Positions 21,101 to 33,015 of a stretch of 64,000 bases of DNA are shown here, piece after piece. This DNA comes from Asterias rubens (Eukaryota; Echinodermata; Asteroidea; Forcipulatida; Asteriidae), in NCBI RefSeq assembly GCF_902459465.1, contig NC_047068.1:5704001-5768000 (forward strand), read 5' to 3'. The notes under the pieces were generated by a model. That model searched no databases. It worked only from the letters and a program-made list of their open reading frames with translations, and was not told the DNA's origin. The first letter of the stretch is position 1. Each line of letters begins with the position of its first letter. Both the position numbers and the translations under genes were made by a program.

Positions 21101-24100
21101 AATGTGATCAAGGATTGAGTCCTTTGTCGACCCAGGTGATTTTATTTGTTTTTAACCTTTGAAAAGGGCATAATCTATGCTTTAATGCTGTAAAACCCCC
21201 CTGTGATATCACCAAGAGATGCGAGAGAATAAAACCGAGAAAAAAAGAGGGTTTAAAGTCTAGTTGTTTGTTGAAAATTAATCAACATGTTTCCTTGATG
21301 CTAATTTTAACTCTCTTTGATGTTACTTATCAAGAAGGAAGTTGCCAGTATAAAATATAATATATTTTGGCATTCAAATTTGAACACACTTCTTTTTTGA
21401 AAATGTCACCCCTGTTGGCCTGTTTCAGTTTTTCTCTCCAACTGATATTTCCTACAAGACTTATTTAGATTGCTTCACGTGTACTTTTGATGGAATACTA
21501 TCCACTAAAACATAAAATTTGTGATAAGACATTTTGACTTACATCCTCAAAGTCCAGAACAGCAGTTAGCAACTCTTTCCTATTCATATCTTCATAATCT
21601 GGAGAGAAAAATAACTTGATTTATTCCAAGGGAATACTGATGTATACAACCTAAAACCTATGTTCAAACCTTATCAAATAAGTGCATTAAGACAAGCCTG
21701 TCCCTAGTCATGACAGTTGGCCCTTGGAAATAAGTAAGAACATTTGATCAAGTAATGGGGCTGACCTACCGCACACATGATGTAAGGTTCAATAGACTAT
21801 TCATAGGCCATTTAATTAAAAAGTGAAACCCCCAAACCCCCAAAAATAAAAAATGAATATCAGACTATTGAAAGAAACTGCAGCCAATCAGCATTATTTG
21901 AATAACTAGTATAATTTGCATACTTAGCATAATTTATATAATCAACATAATTTGCATAGTCAACATAATTGGCATAGTCACATTAATTAACATAATCAGC
22001 ATAATTTGTGAGTAAGTCCCTTCCATGGACTTTGATTGGTTAAAACCCCAAGACTCACCTCTCTTTCTATCCCTTCTCTTCTTAGCCCGAGGTGTTTCTC
22101 CCATATCGGACATTGCCTCATCTAGCGCCCTCTCTAGGTCTTGTTTAAGTAGTTTATTTTCACTCTGTAGCCTCTGATTGCTCTCTGTGAGACGTAAGAT
22201 GGTGGCGTTTAACGCTTTCAGCTTAGCGACATTGTTGGTGTCTTTGTCTGCTGTGTTGGGTCTGGAGGGAGATCTGGGATGGTAATTTAAAACAGATGAA
22301 AAGTTCAACATTGCCAATCTTTAGAAAGGTTGTGGGAACCAATTCACTGGCACTGCCTTCCACTGTGAAATGTTATGCTTAAAGGAAGTGGACACTATTG
22401 GTAATTGTCGAAGACTAGTCTTCACAGTTGATGTATCTCAACACATGCATAAAATAACAAATCAAATCAGCTCAATCGGTCATCGAACTTGCGAGATAAT
22501 AATGAAAGAAAAAATACCCTTGTCACAAGAAGTTGTGTGCGTTTAGATAGTTGATTTCGAGACCTCGAAATCAAATTCGTGGAAAATTACTTCTTTCTCG
22601 AAAACTATGGCACTTTCTAACAATGTTTTATACTATCAACCTCTCCCCATTACTCGTCACCAAGAAAGGTTTTACGCTAATAATTATTTCGAGTAATTAC
22701 CAATAGTGTCCACTGCCTTTAAAAGCCCTGGACACGTTTGATAATTGTTGAAGACAAGTATTCTCACTTGGTGTATCCCAACATAAATATAAGATAATAA
22801 ATCTGTGAAAATGTTAACTCAATTGTCATCAAAGTTGCAAGAGATATTGCGCAAATTTGAGTGCTTTCAGATGCTTAAAAAGTATTTTTAAATTTGAGTG
22901 AGAAATTACCCCTTTCTCAAAAACTAGCTACTTCAGAAGGGGCCGTTTCTCACAATGTTTTATACTATCAACAGCTCTCCATAGCTCGTTACCAAGTAAG
23001 TCTTTATGCTACCAATTATTTTTAGTAATTACCAAAGTGTCCAGTGCCTGTCCAGTGCCACACGAGTGAACTTTTAGACTAACTGGTTTTAGTTTGCTAT
23101 GACTTAGGCATGTTAAGAATAAATAACAGTAGCTTACCTGCCATTCTCTTTAATTCCTTGTGACTGCAAATATCTTAATCGTTGCACCTAATTGCAAAAG
23201 TACAACATTTCAGATGGTAAACAATTTCAAGCCTCATTAATTATACAGAAGGTTGAGGGCACTCATTTTCTACAAAAAGCTTGTAGTGTGCTGTGGCTGA
23301 GGGTTTAAGATCATCGGACCCAAGCTCTGTTTTTTCTGATCAGCAGAGTGTTGGGGGGGGGGGGGGGGGGGGGGGAGAGACCGGTCATGGCACTTGTGTC
23401 CTTGAGCAAGATACTTTTCAATAATTTCTTTCTTTGGATAGTGTACTGTAGGTCCCATTGACCAACAATTGTAGTGCACGTAAAAGATCCCAGAACACGA
23501 ATATCATGGATGGGTAGTTTATCTGGTGTTTCTAGTTTGCACAACAAGCACCATTGTTTACAGATGTCATCAGGCTTGGGAGCTACAGTGATTCAATTCA
23601 CTTATGAGGCATCTTTAGTTTCAATACCAGAAACATATAATAAAAATAACAAAGTGGGCAAACCAACTATCCAGCTTCTGGTCAGCAAATGTTTTGGATG
23701 TACATGCCATTATTAGGTGAGGTTTGCGGTAACACCATGTGTAAATGAACTGATCGTAGACAACTTGTGTACATGTCACTGGATTTGGGATTGGGTGCGT
23801 TCGATTAGCTTCCCTGGGTCTACCCCGCCCTGCTCACTCGGGTGAGCCCCTGACAAGAGCTAAACGAACCATCACTCGCCGCTCTCCTCGTGACGTCATG
23901 CACTTGGGGCCACCCCAAGTTACCCACTCCACAAGCAGGGCACTGGGGGCCCAGGTGAGCCCCTGTAATGACGTCAAAGCTATTCGGACGCACCGGGGGA
24001 AGACAGGGGTCGACCCAGGGAAGCTATCGAATGCAGCCATTTAGTTATGACGTATTGAGTCTGATCTTACCTCTTGATAGAACGCTTCCATACCAACTCT

Positions 24101-27100
24101 CATCTCATCAATCTTTGTAGTTTTTAGATCTCCCTTTAGGTTACTATGGAAACAGACAACAAAATTATGTTGATTTCAGTATTGTTTGAGAGCAGAAGCT
24201 GTCAGATTGAAAACTGGAATTAGATTTCGAATCGAAAACTCAAGCACACAAGTTTTGAATAAGAAGACTGATATTTAAAGGAGAGACTACTTATTTCATG
24301 CTAAATATTGCATTTTCACAGGAACAAAAAATCTTCACGCATATATGCATTTAGTACACAATTATGATGAAGAGTTTGGAACTATGCTTGCTTTCAACAA
24401 CCTGATTTGGAAGGAACCTTCAACCTTTGACCTCACTCGACCTTTACCCTCACTCAACCTTTGACCTTACCTTAGTTCAGTCTCTCTGTCTTTCAGGACC
24501 ATCTCTAGTTTGACTACTTTCTGCTTAAGGCTGTTCATTTTCTAAGAAAGAAATATGGAGAAATATTACAGTTTATCAACAAATGTATGCAAAATATGTG
24601 AGGAATAACAGTGGAAAGGGGGGGGGGGAGGAAGGGGAATACAATATTTCAAGAGGTATACTTTACCCAAGGATTAAAAGACACTTTGCCAGTTGTTAAA
24701 AGACACTTTGCCAGTTGTTAAAAGACACTTTGCCAGTTGTTAAAAGACACTTTGCCAATTGTTAAAAGACACTTTGCCAGTTGTTAAAAGACACTTTGCC
24801 AGTTGTTAAAAGACACTTTGCCAGTTGTTAAAAGACACTTTGCCAGTTGTTAAATGACAGATGCTACAAACCATTGTTCTTTTTATGAAATTCTTTTAAG
24901 TTCTTTACACCTTTCATGGTTTGCTTATCCTTGTTCTAACTTCTGTAGAACCAATTTAAATATTAAAACTATTCAATTCAGTGGAATACTTTGAGATGCT
25001 GACAGCAGACACAAAGGTCATTTTTGCGGCTCCGAGCGTGTGTGCACATGCCAAGTATTGTGCGCTTAGGTCTGAGCATGCGCACTACTGGCGAGAACTG
25101 TGAAAAAGGATCATTCAAAAGTCTCCCATTCAATTGTAATAAAGGAGTAGTCCTAGTAGAGTGTCATGGCCGAGTAGTTAAGAGCATCAAATTCAAGTTC
25201 TGGTGCTGATTCACCGGAGTGTGGGTTCGAATCCCGGTAGTGACACTTGTGTCCTTGAGCAAGATACTTTACTATAATTACTTCTCTTCACCCAGGGGTA
25301 TAAGTGGGTACCTGCGAGGGTAGAGGTTGATATTGTGAATGAAAAGCCACAAACGCTCAAGGCTGTATACTCCCCAGGGAGCTGAGAAACATTACAGGGA
25401 TGTTATTGGCCCTATGACCAGGGCACTAATGTAAAGCGCATTGATACGGTTATTGTGAAATAGGCTATATAAGAATTTGTAATTACTATTTTATTACTAT
25501 TAGTTGAAACTCAGTGCCTTTAAAGGAGTTAGTAGTCCGAGTTAAAACTGTACTTACGGCAGTGTCAGGCTGTTTACTGGTCAGTGTCATCCTTACATCA
25601 CCCTGGGGAAAAAATGGAGATTCAAACCAAGATGAGTTTTTTTACTCTGACAGAAACTCAAATGGTTCTAAAGCCTTCTTCTAGGGTCCAAATGACATGT
25701 CATTAATTATTTCAATAAATAAAATGAATGAACAGAATCCCATCTAACACCACTAAATCTTGCTTGCGCCTGTTAGCGAGTCAGATTTCCTGCTACTGTG
25801 AAGTGTATATTCAAGGAGACCAAGCACAGATTTAAGTTTTTTGTTTTTATTATTTTTATTATAATCTATTCGTCATTAAAACACAAACAAAATACAAACA
25901 TTAACAAAACAAAAGCCAGGGACATACATGTACATGTATTCCTGGAATTAAAAAAAATTACCAAAAAACCGTGGCCCGAAGGCCTTCAATTCCAATAAAA
26001 ATGAATGACCTTTCTCCTTCCTGATACATGAATGACTATTCCAACAAACCTTGGTTGGATCCAGAAGTTGCTCTATAGTCCTCTCTTTCTTAAGATGTTC
26101 ATCTTCAAGGCGACGATTCCTTGCTTTCACTCGCTCATTCTCCGTCTTTAAGACATTATTTTGCTGCAAATTAAAAACAGTCATTAATTCTTTATTCCAT
26201 GCTTTCATATAACACTACGATTGGGCCAACTAGCAATATGATTCTTTAAAGGAATGTTAAGATAACAGATTTACATAAAACTTACACAGTCCAATGATGA
26301 TGATAGTAGAAAACATCCCTTGAAATATTCCTGTCTGAAATGTCATATTTGATGAGAAGTAAATAGTGTAATTTCGCATTTGGAGTTTCTCGCTCAGTGA
26401 GCGTTTGATTTTTGTTTGTTTTTGCATCTATGTCCTCCAAAATTTGTAATCGGTTTTTCATTATTCTCTCGTGACCCAGATGACCAATTGATCCCAATCT
26501 TCTACAGGTTTGTCAGTTTATGTATATGGTGGATTACATACAGTGCTTACACTGACAACAACTGTTTTGTTAGCAAAATACATTCATGTAATGTTCCTTT
26601 AATTATAATGTAGTGATTACGCACCCCTCCCCCAACACATGAAATAAAGAAGTCTAAAGTGTTCTTGCGCTGTTAGAGAAGCTCCATGTACTAGTTGGTC
26701 AATCAGAGAATAAACAAACCTTTTTTAACTCCAGTATATCATCGTACATGTCTTCTTTTGCCTTGTAGCTTGGAACACCTTTCTGATTTCTATTCATGGG
26801 TTCTAAATGTAGCAAAGATAAAAGTAAAATTAACTTATAAAATAGATACCCTCGTTAAAAATTGTATAATAATAGTGGCTTCTTATATAGCGCTCAGGTC
26901 CGTCACGCAGTGACACTCAAGGTGCTTCAACATTATTACCCCTGGTCACTGGGCCTTAAATCATTCCTAAAACCATCTCAGCTCCCTCATGGGTATACAG
27001 CCTGTTCCGCCAAATATGTAGCGCACTTAGCTAATCAATCACAAGAACCATCTCTGCCCTCGTAGACATTTTCTATACAAAGACTTGCATCACAACTATG

Positions 27101-30100
27101 ACTTATCACCCAAAAAAAAAAACTGAAATAATTTGGGATTGAACAAAGACAAAGTTACTTGAGCAGGATTTGAGCCAACGACCTCCGGTTTCAACTGATC
27201 TATCTAGCCCTATGTTATTGAACAACTCTATTGTCACCTTTGTTTTACAGAAAAATAAGTAATACAAAAATTCTTACTTGTTGAATTTGCTTTCCTATCG
27301 TTCAAACATAACATACAATTGAGAAGAAAAAGTGGGATTCTCATCGTTCTAGAGTTGAATTCTAGTATCTTACCGTCCATCGTACTACCTCTGTAATGCT
27401 TCTTAGATGACATCCCTAGTACCGTCTCTCTGAGGTAGTCACTGCAACTATTCAAACCTGGATTAGGTGTCCCTGCTTTACCAGTGTAATTACTGCTCCG
27501 ACCACTCCCTGTTAAACCTTTAGAAATAAACAATAGTGTTGCTTTTAATAGATGGAACTTTGCATTTGGGCTTAAGAATATTAATTTGTGTTTTACCCAT
27601 ATACACCAATGTGTGTTTAAATAGCACTGTTCTGAGTTCTGTGAAAAAATATCACAGGCATATTACTTGGGTGGGATTCGAACCCATGACCTTTGCAATT
27701 CTAGAGCTGTGTCTTACCAACTAGAATTCCAAGCTTGGAAGCTAGAGGCAGTTTGAATCCTTTATTTAAGCAGCAAGTAACGCAACGTTAATAGATTGAG
27801 ATTTAATAGAGATTTAATAGATTTTTAGTCTTGTGTTTGTAATGGCATATGATATGCTGGATAAAAGAAAAAAAGAAGAGCAGTAGTAAATTCCAGGGTA
27901 CCAAATTAATCTGAAAGATTTAACCATGTTAACAGTTCCAAATCTTACAAAATCCTCTGCAAGAAATTGTCTGAACTTTCTTCTTTTTGTTAAAGATGTT
28001 GCTTTTACTATACCTGTTTGTCTTCTCCACCCAAGTAATCTTTTTTAACATTATATTTAACATGATATATTTGTAATCTTATTTTATTTTGTGATTTATT
28101 TTCATAAAATAAACCAATATTGAATTGAACTGAGTTGAAATTGAATTTGTAGGATGTGGTACTGGAATCCCATGGCAGTTGTTCACAGAATGACTAACTT
28201 TGCTCGAACTCTGTCTAATCTACAATAGTTGGACTACGCAAGTCAACTATTTGGAACCAACCTACTGGGCATGGTTGCATTGCTGGTTTTCATAGCACAG
28301 CACAGAGTGGACCAGTTATAATCAAATGATAACATGCGTTAAGTCACATAGTCGTGTTGATGATATGACTTCAGTTGTTCACGAATGCATGCCCTACATG
28401 TACCTACGTCACTAAACAACCACTCGTTAACCATTGATCCTTGCGCCACTCGTTAACCATTGATCCCTGCGTAAACTTGACCCAAGCCGGACGAGTTGGC
28501 TAGAATTCTGACTAGTCCTCTGTGTTTTAACTGGCATTTGGCCAACAGCTCACTGCTAAGGGAGAATGCTAGGGGATACTACAGGGTCTCTAGCCAAAGA
28601 CAATGTAAGATTGGGTTAATTTATCTCTTCAAGGACAGAAGAATAATTGAAATAAATGATGAAGCAACTTACTCCCAGTACCAAGACGTAAGCTTTGCAG
28701 CCAAAGCTCCCTGGATGACTTCTGAGGTGCTGTGGATGCGAGAGTTACGCTCTTTCCAGTCTTCTTGGCTGAAGATGGCCGATTCTGATACGGTGATGCT
28801 GAGACAAGAAATAGCATAAGAAATGTTGAAAGGGTGTTAGAACCAGAAGCAGCCAGCAGTGTTCCTTAAAGACAGTGGACACTATTGGTAATTACATCCT
28901 TAAAGACAGTGGACACTATTGGTAATTGTCAAAGACCAGTCTCCTCACTTGCTGTATCTTTACATATGCATAAAATAACAAACCTGTGAAAATTTGGGCT
29001 CAATTGGTCATCGAAGTTGCGAGATAATAATGAAAGAAAAACACCCTTGTCACACGAAGTTGTGTGCGTTCAGATGCTTGATTTCGAGATCTCAAATTCT
29101 AAATCTGAGGTCTCAAAATCAAATTCGTGGAAAATTACTTCTTTCTCAAATACTACAATACTTCAGAGGGAGCCGTTTTTCACAATGTCTTATACTATCA
29201 ACAGCTCCCCATTACTCGTCACCAAGCAGGGTTTTATGCAAATAATTATTTTGAGTAATTACCAATAGTGTCCACTGCCTTTAAAAGCATGTGCAGCGGT
29301 CATAAAAAAAATTTAAAAAAGGCTGTCTTCCTTTTAAATTTTTGTTGCCTTAGTTTGTTATTGTGTACTTACGTGGTTTTCTGACCCCACCCTTCCTTGG
29401 TGTACCCCTCGATGCACTCTTAGGGCGCACCGACTGGGGCGTGGCTTGAGACTCTCTTGATGCAACTCTTAGTTCCTCGTCAGATTGATCAGAAAATGAA
29501 TCATCAGAATAAAAAGATTCCTGGAGAAGACAAATTGGAGAGATTAATGGACTTGGGAGTTAGACTCGAGGTTACTAACATGACTAAGGTGAATATCCTT
29601 GTAATTAATAAAAATAAGAACAATAACTAGAAAGTGTGGTTGCGAGAAACAGGGGTTTAAGGTAAAACACAAATAAATAAATAAACGACTGATAGGTCTG
29701 ATACTTCATGGACGCAATGAAGGCGATTGCCTTGATGCCCTTGAAATGCTCCAGTAGAAATTTACAATTTTCCCATAGGGTGCCCTTTACCAAAGAACAA
29801 ATGCCTTGGTGCCCTTGCCGTTTTAAAAATGAAGCAAGTTGGCACACAAACTTGCACACACTTTCTAGTAGATACATGCATGAACTTCTCGTGCCGAGTC
29901 ATAGGGAGCCCTAATCAAGGACTCCTTTCGTTTGTACACTGTCACTAGACGAGTCTGTAATTAATTGGGCTAAAAGTCACATGCAGCAAGTTGTGTTTGA
30001 AAAAAAATCTGCACCTTGATTCTGAATGAAAAAGATGGCACATATAATATATAATCTTCAAATTCTTAAAAAAAAAAAAATAAGAACACTATGTGCCTTT

Positions 30101-31400
30101 TTAAAATTAAATTATTAGGCTTTTGTAACTCTTTTAAATTAATTTTTTTTGTTTCGAATTTGACTATTAAAAATAGCCAAATTCGAAACTGAATCCTTAT
30201 ATAGGCCCAAACCAAGTTGTATAAACAAATTTTTATTTAAATTTAGCTCCATAAATAGCGCCAACACCCAGCCGTCGATTTCACAAAACTCTTCCTAACT
30301 TAAGACTAATCTTAGGATTTAGGACGAGTCCCAACCCTGCACTGTAGCATGCAGACCTTTAGATTAATCTTAAGTTAGGACGAGTTACTCGTCCTAACTC
30401 GAGATAAGACGAGTCCTAACTCTTTGTTAAATCGACGGCTGGGCTCCCTTTAGCTACTGCCACTGTGCCAGTGTATTAACAACACACTACAGGCATGATA
30501 TTTTGTAGTTGCGATAACGTAACCCTCCTCCGGACGACGGAGCCGGAGGGTTGCGAGCCAAACTCGAATTGTACTGGGCAGAATGGTCAAACACGTACAA
30601 CTGCGGAATCTGGTAAGTTTTTGTCCTTTTTCTTCAAAATATTTTCTCAATTGTGTTTTGGAGTGTTATTCATTAGACATTGAGGATTAAGTTCGTTTTC
30701 CTAAAATTTGTGTCATGATTTTTGAAAGTGGTAAAAATTGAGCAAATCTATTGACTAGACCATTTCATAAAGGGTGAAATTTTCACCCTTTACAATTTGA
30801 GTTTGGCTCGTAACCCTAACTTAGGCTCTGGTATCGGGACGAGGAGGGTTACTTTACCGCAACTTGATATTTTGGTCCTTGGATTGGAAGAAACAAAGTA
30901 TCGAGAAGGCTGGTGACATATGCTCCATAAACATGGTGTAGGTTTTATAAACTTTCACCCAACTCTTCAGGTTCAGGCCATCTTTATTACAATTTTTTTG
31001 ATTTATCTTTGGGCGAAAATATGGAGGGACTTAAGTATGACAAAGATTAGCCCACCTTGTTGAGCTGTTAATGGCTCCGCTTTTAACATCGGTCTCATCA
31101 CTGTCACTGTAATGGCAACAGTGATGAGACCGATGTTAAAAGCGGAGCCATTAACAGCTCAACAAGGTCGGCTCGACAAAGAAATTCCCTGATATGATTG
31201 ATAGAGACTATAGATTTAGCCCTGTGTGTGTCGTGGATCAAATTTTTAGTTTAGTAGTTACAAAAAATCTTTTTAAAATTGATATTTTTATTTTTTTATA
31301 AAGTTTGTTTTTGGTTTGTTTCCATATTTAAAGTTTAATTAAAAAACATAAAGAAAGAAACTACACATACCTCTGGATCTAGACCTTGGATAGTTGGCAT
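15189..31400 (-). CDS. IQCE: IQ motif-containing protein E (IQCE), complete
   Basis: In vertebrates IQCE anchors the EVC-EVC2 complex (with EFCAB7) at the base of primary cilia and supports Hedgehog signalling. Twenty exons read on the minus strand: 31400-31371, 29520-29373, 28798-28673, 27517-27374, 26802-26720, 26163-26050, 25602-25558, 24541-24471, 24143-24071, 23187-23138, 22273-22059, 21598-21543, 20939-20725, 20010-19743, 19573-19547, 18785-18574, 17922-17834, 16943-16818, 16241-16225 and 15326-15189. All borders are GT/AG and phases join to 2247 nt (748 aa; human is about 695). Diagnostic matches are KEDMYDDILELKK, ERTIEQLLDP, a DEMRVGMEAFY segment, long coiled coils (exons 5-14), an IQ-like NIQKNWKKHQEKK, two IQ motifs (MIQSAVRGHMGRK and TIQSAVRGHMSRK), and an acidic DSDDDSIVIGG near the C-terminus. 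The basic C-terminal tail ends SKQGFF. Confidence 0.95.
16096..16165 (+). mobile_element. SINE family 3, head fragment
   Basis: A tRNA-like A-box region (tagatagatcagttggtag) and a weak B-box-like gaggttcgcg are visible. Related to 16598-16700 and, in reverse, 27125-27240. Confidence 0.5.
16598..16700 (+). mobile_element. SINE family 3, tRNA-like head
   Basis: The segment has an A-box-like taactcagttggtaaagc and a B-box-like gctggttccaatc, followed by aaatttgtctttgttc. The repeated occurrence argues for a SINE rather than a functional tRNA gene. Confidence 0.6.
17576..17662. repeat. A-rich (AAAGAAAC / AAAC)n simple repeat
   Basis: Low-complexity run of aaagaaac, aaactaag and aaac units in an IQCE intron. 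Confidence 0.85.
18029..18140 (+). mobile_element. SINE family 2, tRNA-like head
   Basis: Begins agcctctagctaccgggcaa; has ggtggtctagtttgaaagac in the A-box region and the B-box gtgggttcgaatcccacc. The same head occurs in reverse at 27545-27752 and 40190-40290. Confidence 0.75.
18222..18510 (+). mobile_element. SINE family 1 copy, diverged
   Basis: Shares the tRNA-related head and the body text cacccaggggtataaatggg, acctgcgcgggtagaggttg and actccccggggagct with the better copy at 25161-25510. Confidence 0.7.
18932..19177. mobile_element. MITE family C copy
   Basis: Opens gggtgtgttcgattagcttc and closes gaagctaattaaacacaccc. Lies in an IQCE intron. Confidence 0.85.
20057..20240. mobile_element. 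MITE family A, 5' fragment
   Basis: Begins ttaaggcagtggacactatt, then gtaattacgcaaaataatt. Similarity fades after about 180 bp and no 3' end is seen. Confidence 0.65.
20358..20394. repeat. (TTTA)n microsatellite
   Basis: About nine imperfect TTTA units in an IQCE intron. Confidence 0.85.
22379..22722. mobile_element. TTAA-flanked MITE (family A), inverted
   Basis: Bounded by ttaaaggaagtggacactat and its complement atagtgtccactgcctttaa. The body is in the opposite orientation to the copies in LCMT1. Confidence 0.88.
22723..23050. mobile_element. MITE family A variant, adjacent to the previous copy
   Basis: Starts ccctggacacgtttgataat and ends ttaccaaagtgtccagtgcc. It directly abuts the previous MITE, giving two family members in a row. 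Confidence 0.75.
23283..23560 (+). mobile_element. tRNA-derived SINE-like element with poly(G) tract
   Basis: Shares ggcacttgtgtccttgagca and agatact with SINE family 1, then diverges into gtaaaagatcccagaacac. A run of about 22 G sits at 23353-23375. Class is inferred from the shared block. Confidence 0.5.
23716..23743 (-). repeat. Solo fragment of the 97-bp satellite
   Basis: The text ggtttgcggtaacaccatgt is the reverse complement of the acatggtgttaccgcaaacc part of the satellite monomer at 3942-6008. Confidence 0.7.
23792..24039. mobile_element. MITE family C copy
   Basis: Opens tgggtgcgttcgattagctt and closes ggaagctatcgaatgcagcc. It ends about 32 bp before an IQCE exon. Confidence 0.85.
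24677..24856. repeat. 22-bp tandem repeat, 8 copies
   Basis: The unit acactttgccagttgttaaa plus AG repeats at 24681, 24703, 24725, 24747, 24769, 24791, 24813 and 24835, with a single substitution in one unit. In an IQCE intron. Confidence 0.95.
24985..25140. repeat. Dispersed repeat shared with 10490-10640
   Basis: Shares ctactggcgagaactgtgaa-type text and a gcgcac-rich core with the earlier copy. It directly precedes a SINE. Confidence 0.5.
25161..25510 (+). mobile_element. SINE family 1, tRNA-Leu/Ser-like head
   Basis: The head has an A-box-like tggccgagtagttaagagc, a long variable region and the B-box gtgggttcgaatcccgg. The body contains cacccaggggtataagtggg. The 3' part (aaagcgcattgatacggtta, then ggctatataagaatttg) resembles LINE-related tails of other SINEs. 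The length and the other copies argue against a functional tRNA gene. Confidence 0.8.
26873..27066 (-). mobile_element. SINE family 1-like 3' part, reverse orientation
   Basis: The reverse complement carries a ccagtgaccaggggtaataa segment and a gcgctatataagaagccac end, matching the body and tail type of SINE family 1. Confidence 0.6.
27125..27240 (-). mobile_element. SINE family 3, reverse orientation
   Basis: The reverse complement reads agggctagatagatcagttg through an A-box-like region, then a degenerate B-box region (gttggctcaaatcctgctc). Confidence 0.6.
27545..27752 (-). mobile_element. SINE family 2, reverse orientation
   Basis: On the minus strand a tRNA-like head with B-box atgggttcgaatcccaccc is followed by a tail with agcactg-type and cacattggtgtatatgggta text. 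It abuts an IQCE exon (27374-27517). Confidence 0.75.
28866..29284. mobile_element. TTAA-flanked MITE (family A) with duplicated terminus
   Basis: The 5' terminus ttaaagacagtggacactat occurs twice, 33 bp apart, before one body. The 3' end atagtgtccactgcctttaa is intact. Confidence 0.88.
30268..30444. mobile_element. MITE with CCCAGCCGTCGATTT ends (family D)
   Basis: Opens cccagccgtcgatttcacaa and closes gttaaatcgacggctggg. The inside is built of short inverted segments (aggacgagtc, gactcgtcct). A second copy is at 33286-33449. Confidence 0.85.
30509..30866. mobile_element. MITE with AGTTGCGATAACGTAACCC ends (family E)
   Basis: Opens agttgcgataacgtaaccct and closes with the partly complementary gagggttactttaccgcaac. 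The inner ggttgcgagccaaactc and gagtttggctcgtaacc pair as a second inverted repeat. The short palindrome at 1161-1225 has the same ends. Confidence 0.75.
31055..31167. repeat. Perfect 50-bp inverted repeat, 13-bp spacer
   Basis: Arms 31055-31104 and 31118-31167 are exact reverse complements by eye, starting ccttgttgagctgttaatgg and ending ccattaacagctcaacaagg. It lies in IQCE intron 1, about 200 bp from the first coding exon. It could be a recent fold-back duplication. Confidence 0.93.
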
Positions 31401-32229
31401 TTTTTATTCAGTGACGCCACGCCGTAGCTTTGAAGCTTAGGCAACTCATTTATTATTCGACTAGAGCTTGTTGTATTTCCAAGGCAACTTCATTCAAGTA
31501 AAATAGCAGATCAGCAACAAATCAATTAATCAACAAATGCCTGGATGGATTCGAAAACGAGGCAATCCAACATTGCTAGCTATACAATCATCATGAGGAC
31601 TTTCAAAAGTCACCCAAGTAGTTGACGTGCAAAACATGGATTTGTTGTTATTGCTTAAAAAACTATAGTTTTCGACGTTTATTTTTCTGGTCTTCAACAA
31701 TGTTTACTGGACAACGAAGCCATCTTGTGGAATGCCCTCGCTCCACCGTGCGCCCTCTTGTGACTATTCTGTTCTCAAATTTTTGTTCAAAACTCCAAAA
31801 CTCTAAATAGCGCCCTCTTTTTAATAATAATATTCCCCTTTCAGCCAATGTTGAGAGGCTCACGTTGAACCATTCACACAAACACTGGGTTTGGAGCACA
31901 GCTCTTTATGTCTGTGGTTTGAAGGGGTTGAGTAAAGAGGGGTTAGTTCGTGCACGTGTTAGTGTTTATAGTGTCAACGGCAACTGAAACAAGAAGCAAT
32001 TAGCTACTTATAAGAAGCAAATCTAACAGTCGGTCTGCAGGCTAAGCCACTGAACTTCAAGCAAAAACGAATCTAGTCAACAGGAAAGTCAGTTTATTAT
32101 TAATCATCACATTCATTTAAAAATCCCAGCGTACAGTCCAATTTGGAATGCAGAAACTTCTATCTCCATCACCAATTATTTCGGTAAAACAAATTTAGGC
32201 TTACGGGTTTAAGAAACTGTTTTTTTTTA
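31401..32229. other. IQCE 5' flank and intergenic DNA
   Basis: Sequence upstream of the IQCE start codon. It should hold the promoter and 5' UTR, but no clear core promoter element can be assigned from sequence alone. Confidence 0.4.
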
Positions 32230-32579
32230 CCGGATACTATTAGTAATAAAATTACTAAAAATGTTTCTAAGCACAAAACCTTTCTTGGTAACAAGCAATG
32301 GCAGAGGTTGATAGTATAACAAATTGTGAGAAACAGCTCCCTCTGAAGTGGAGTACTTTTCGAGAAAGAAGTAATTTTTCCACGAACTTGATTTCGAGAC
32401 TTCAAAGCACACACACTGACAACTTCGTGTGACAAGGATGTTTTTTCTTTCATTATTATCTCGCAACATCGCAGACCGATTGAGCTCAAATTTCTACAGG
32501 TCTACTTTATGCATAATGTTGAGATAAAGCAAATGGGAAGACTGGTCTCGAAAGTTACCAATAGTGTCCAGTGACTTAA
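32230..32579. mobile_element. MITE family A copy, degraded 5' end
   Basis: The body (gtgagaaacagctccctctg, acttcgtgtgacaagg) and the 3' end (accaatagtgtccagtgact) match the family. Confidence 0.75.
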
Positions 32580-32879
32580 ATTATCTCGTCCTAATTACTA
32601 TAAAAATATATGCAAATAATGTTTTTTTTTAGCCCCAAAACAACCACAGAACCCCAAACCATCGATCTGCAAGACATTAGTAATACAGAAACACTGAAGG
32701 CAAGATCGTCCGCCCAGCAAAAATGTTCCTCTAACACCCTTCCCCTTGTCCGAAGGACCCCCTGTCTATAAAAAAAAATCAGGATTCACAATTATAGCAT
32801 TGACATCCCTCCTGAACACCATTGACTTCCATCCTGAACACAGGACATAACAGAATGCAGAAGACAATGAATTGTGGAA

Positions 32880-33015
32880 GCATGATCCTATAGACAAAAG
32901 GCTTGTAATAATAATAATAGTAATAAGACTTGTAATGCGCACATATCCACCCTGCTGGGTGTTCAAGGCGCAGTAAAACCAAAACAAAACAAAAACAAAA
33001 CACAAAGAAAAAAAG
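32880..33015 (-). mobile_element. L2/CR1-like LINE 3' tail, reverse orientation
   Basis: The reverse complement reads tactgcgccttgaacaccca and later gcgcattacaagtcttatta, the same 3' end as the LINE at 3060-3500. It again ends in ATT units. Confidence 0.8.

Noticed and set aside
25161..25245. Functional tRNA gene
   Set aside because: A and B boxes are present but the sequence continues into a SINE body found in other copies. The same applies to 18029-18140, 27660-27750 and 40190-40290.
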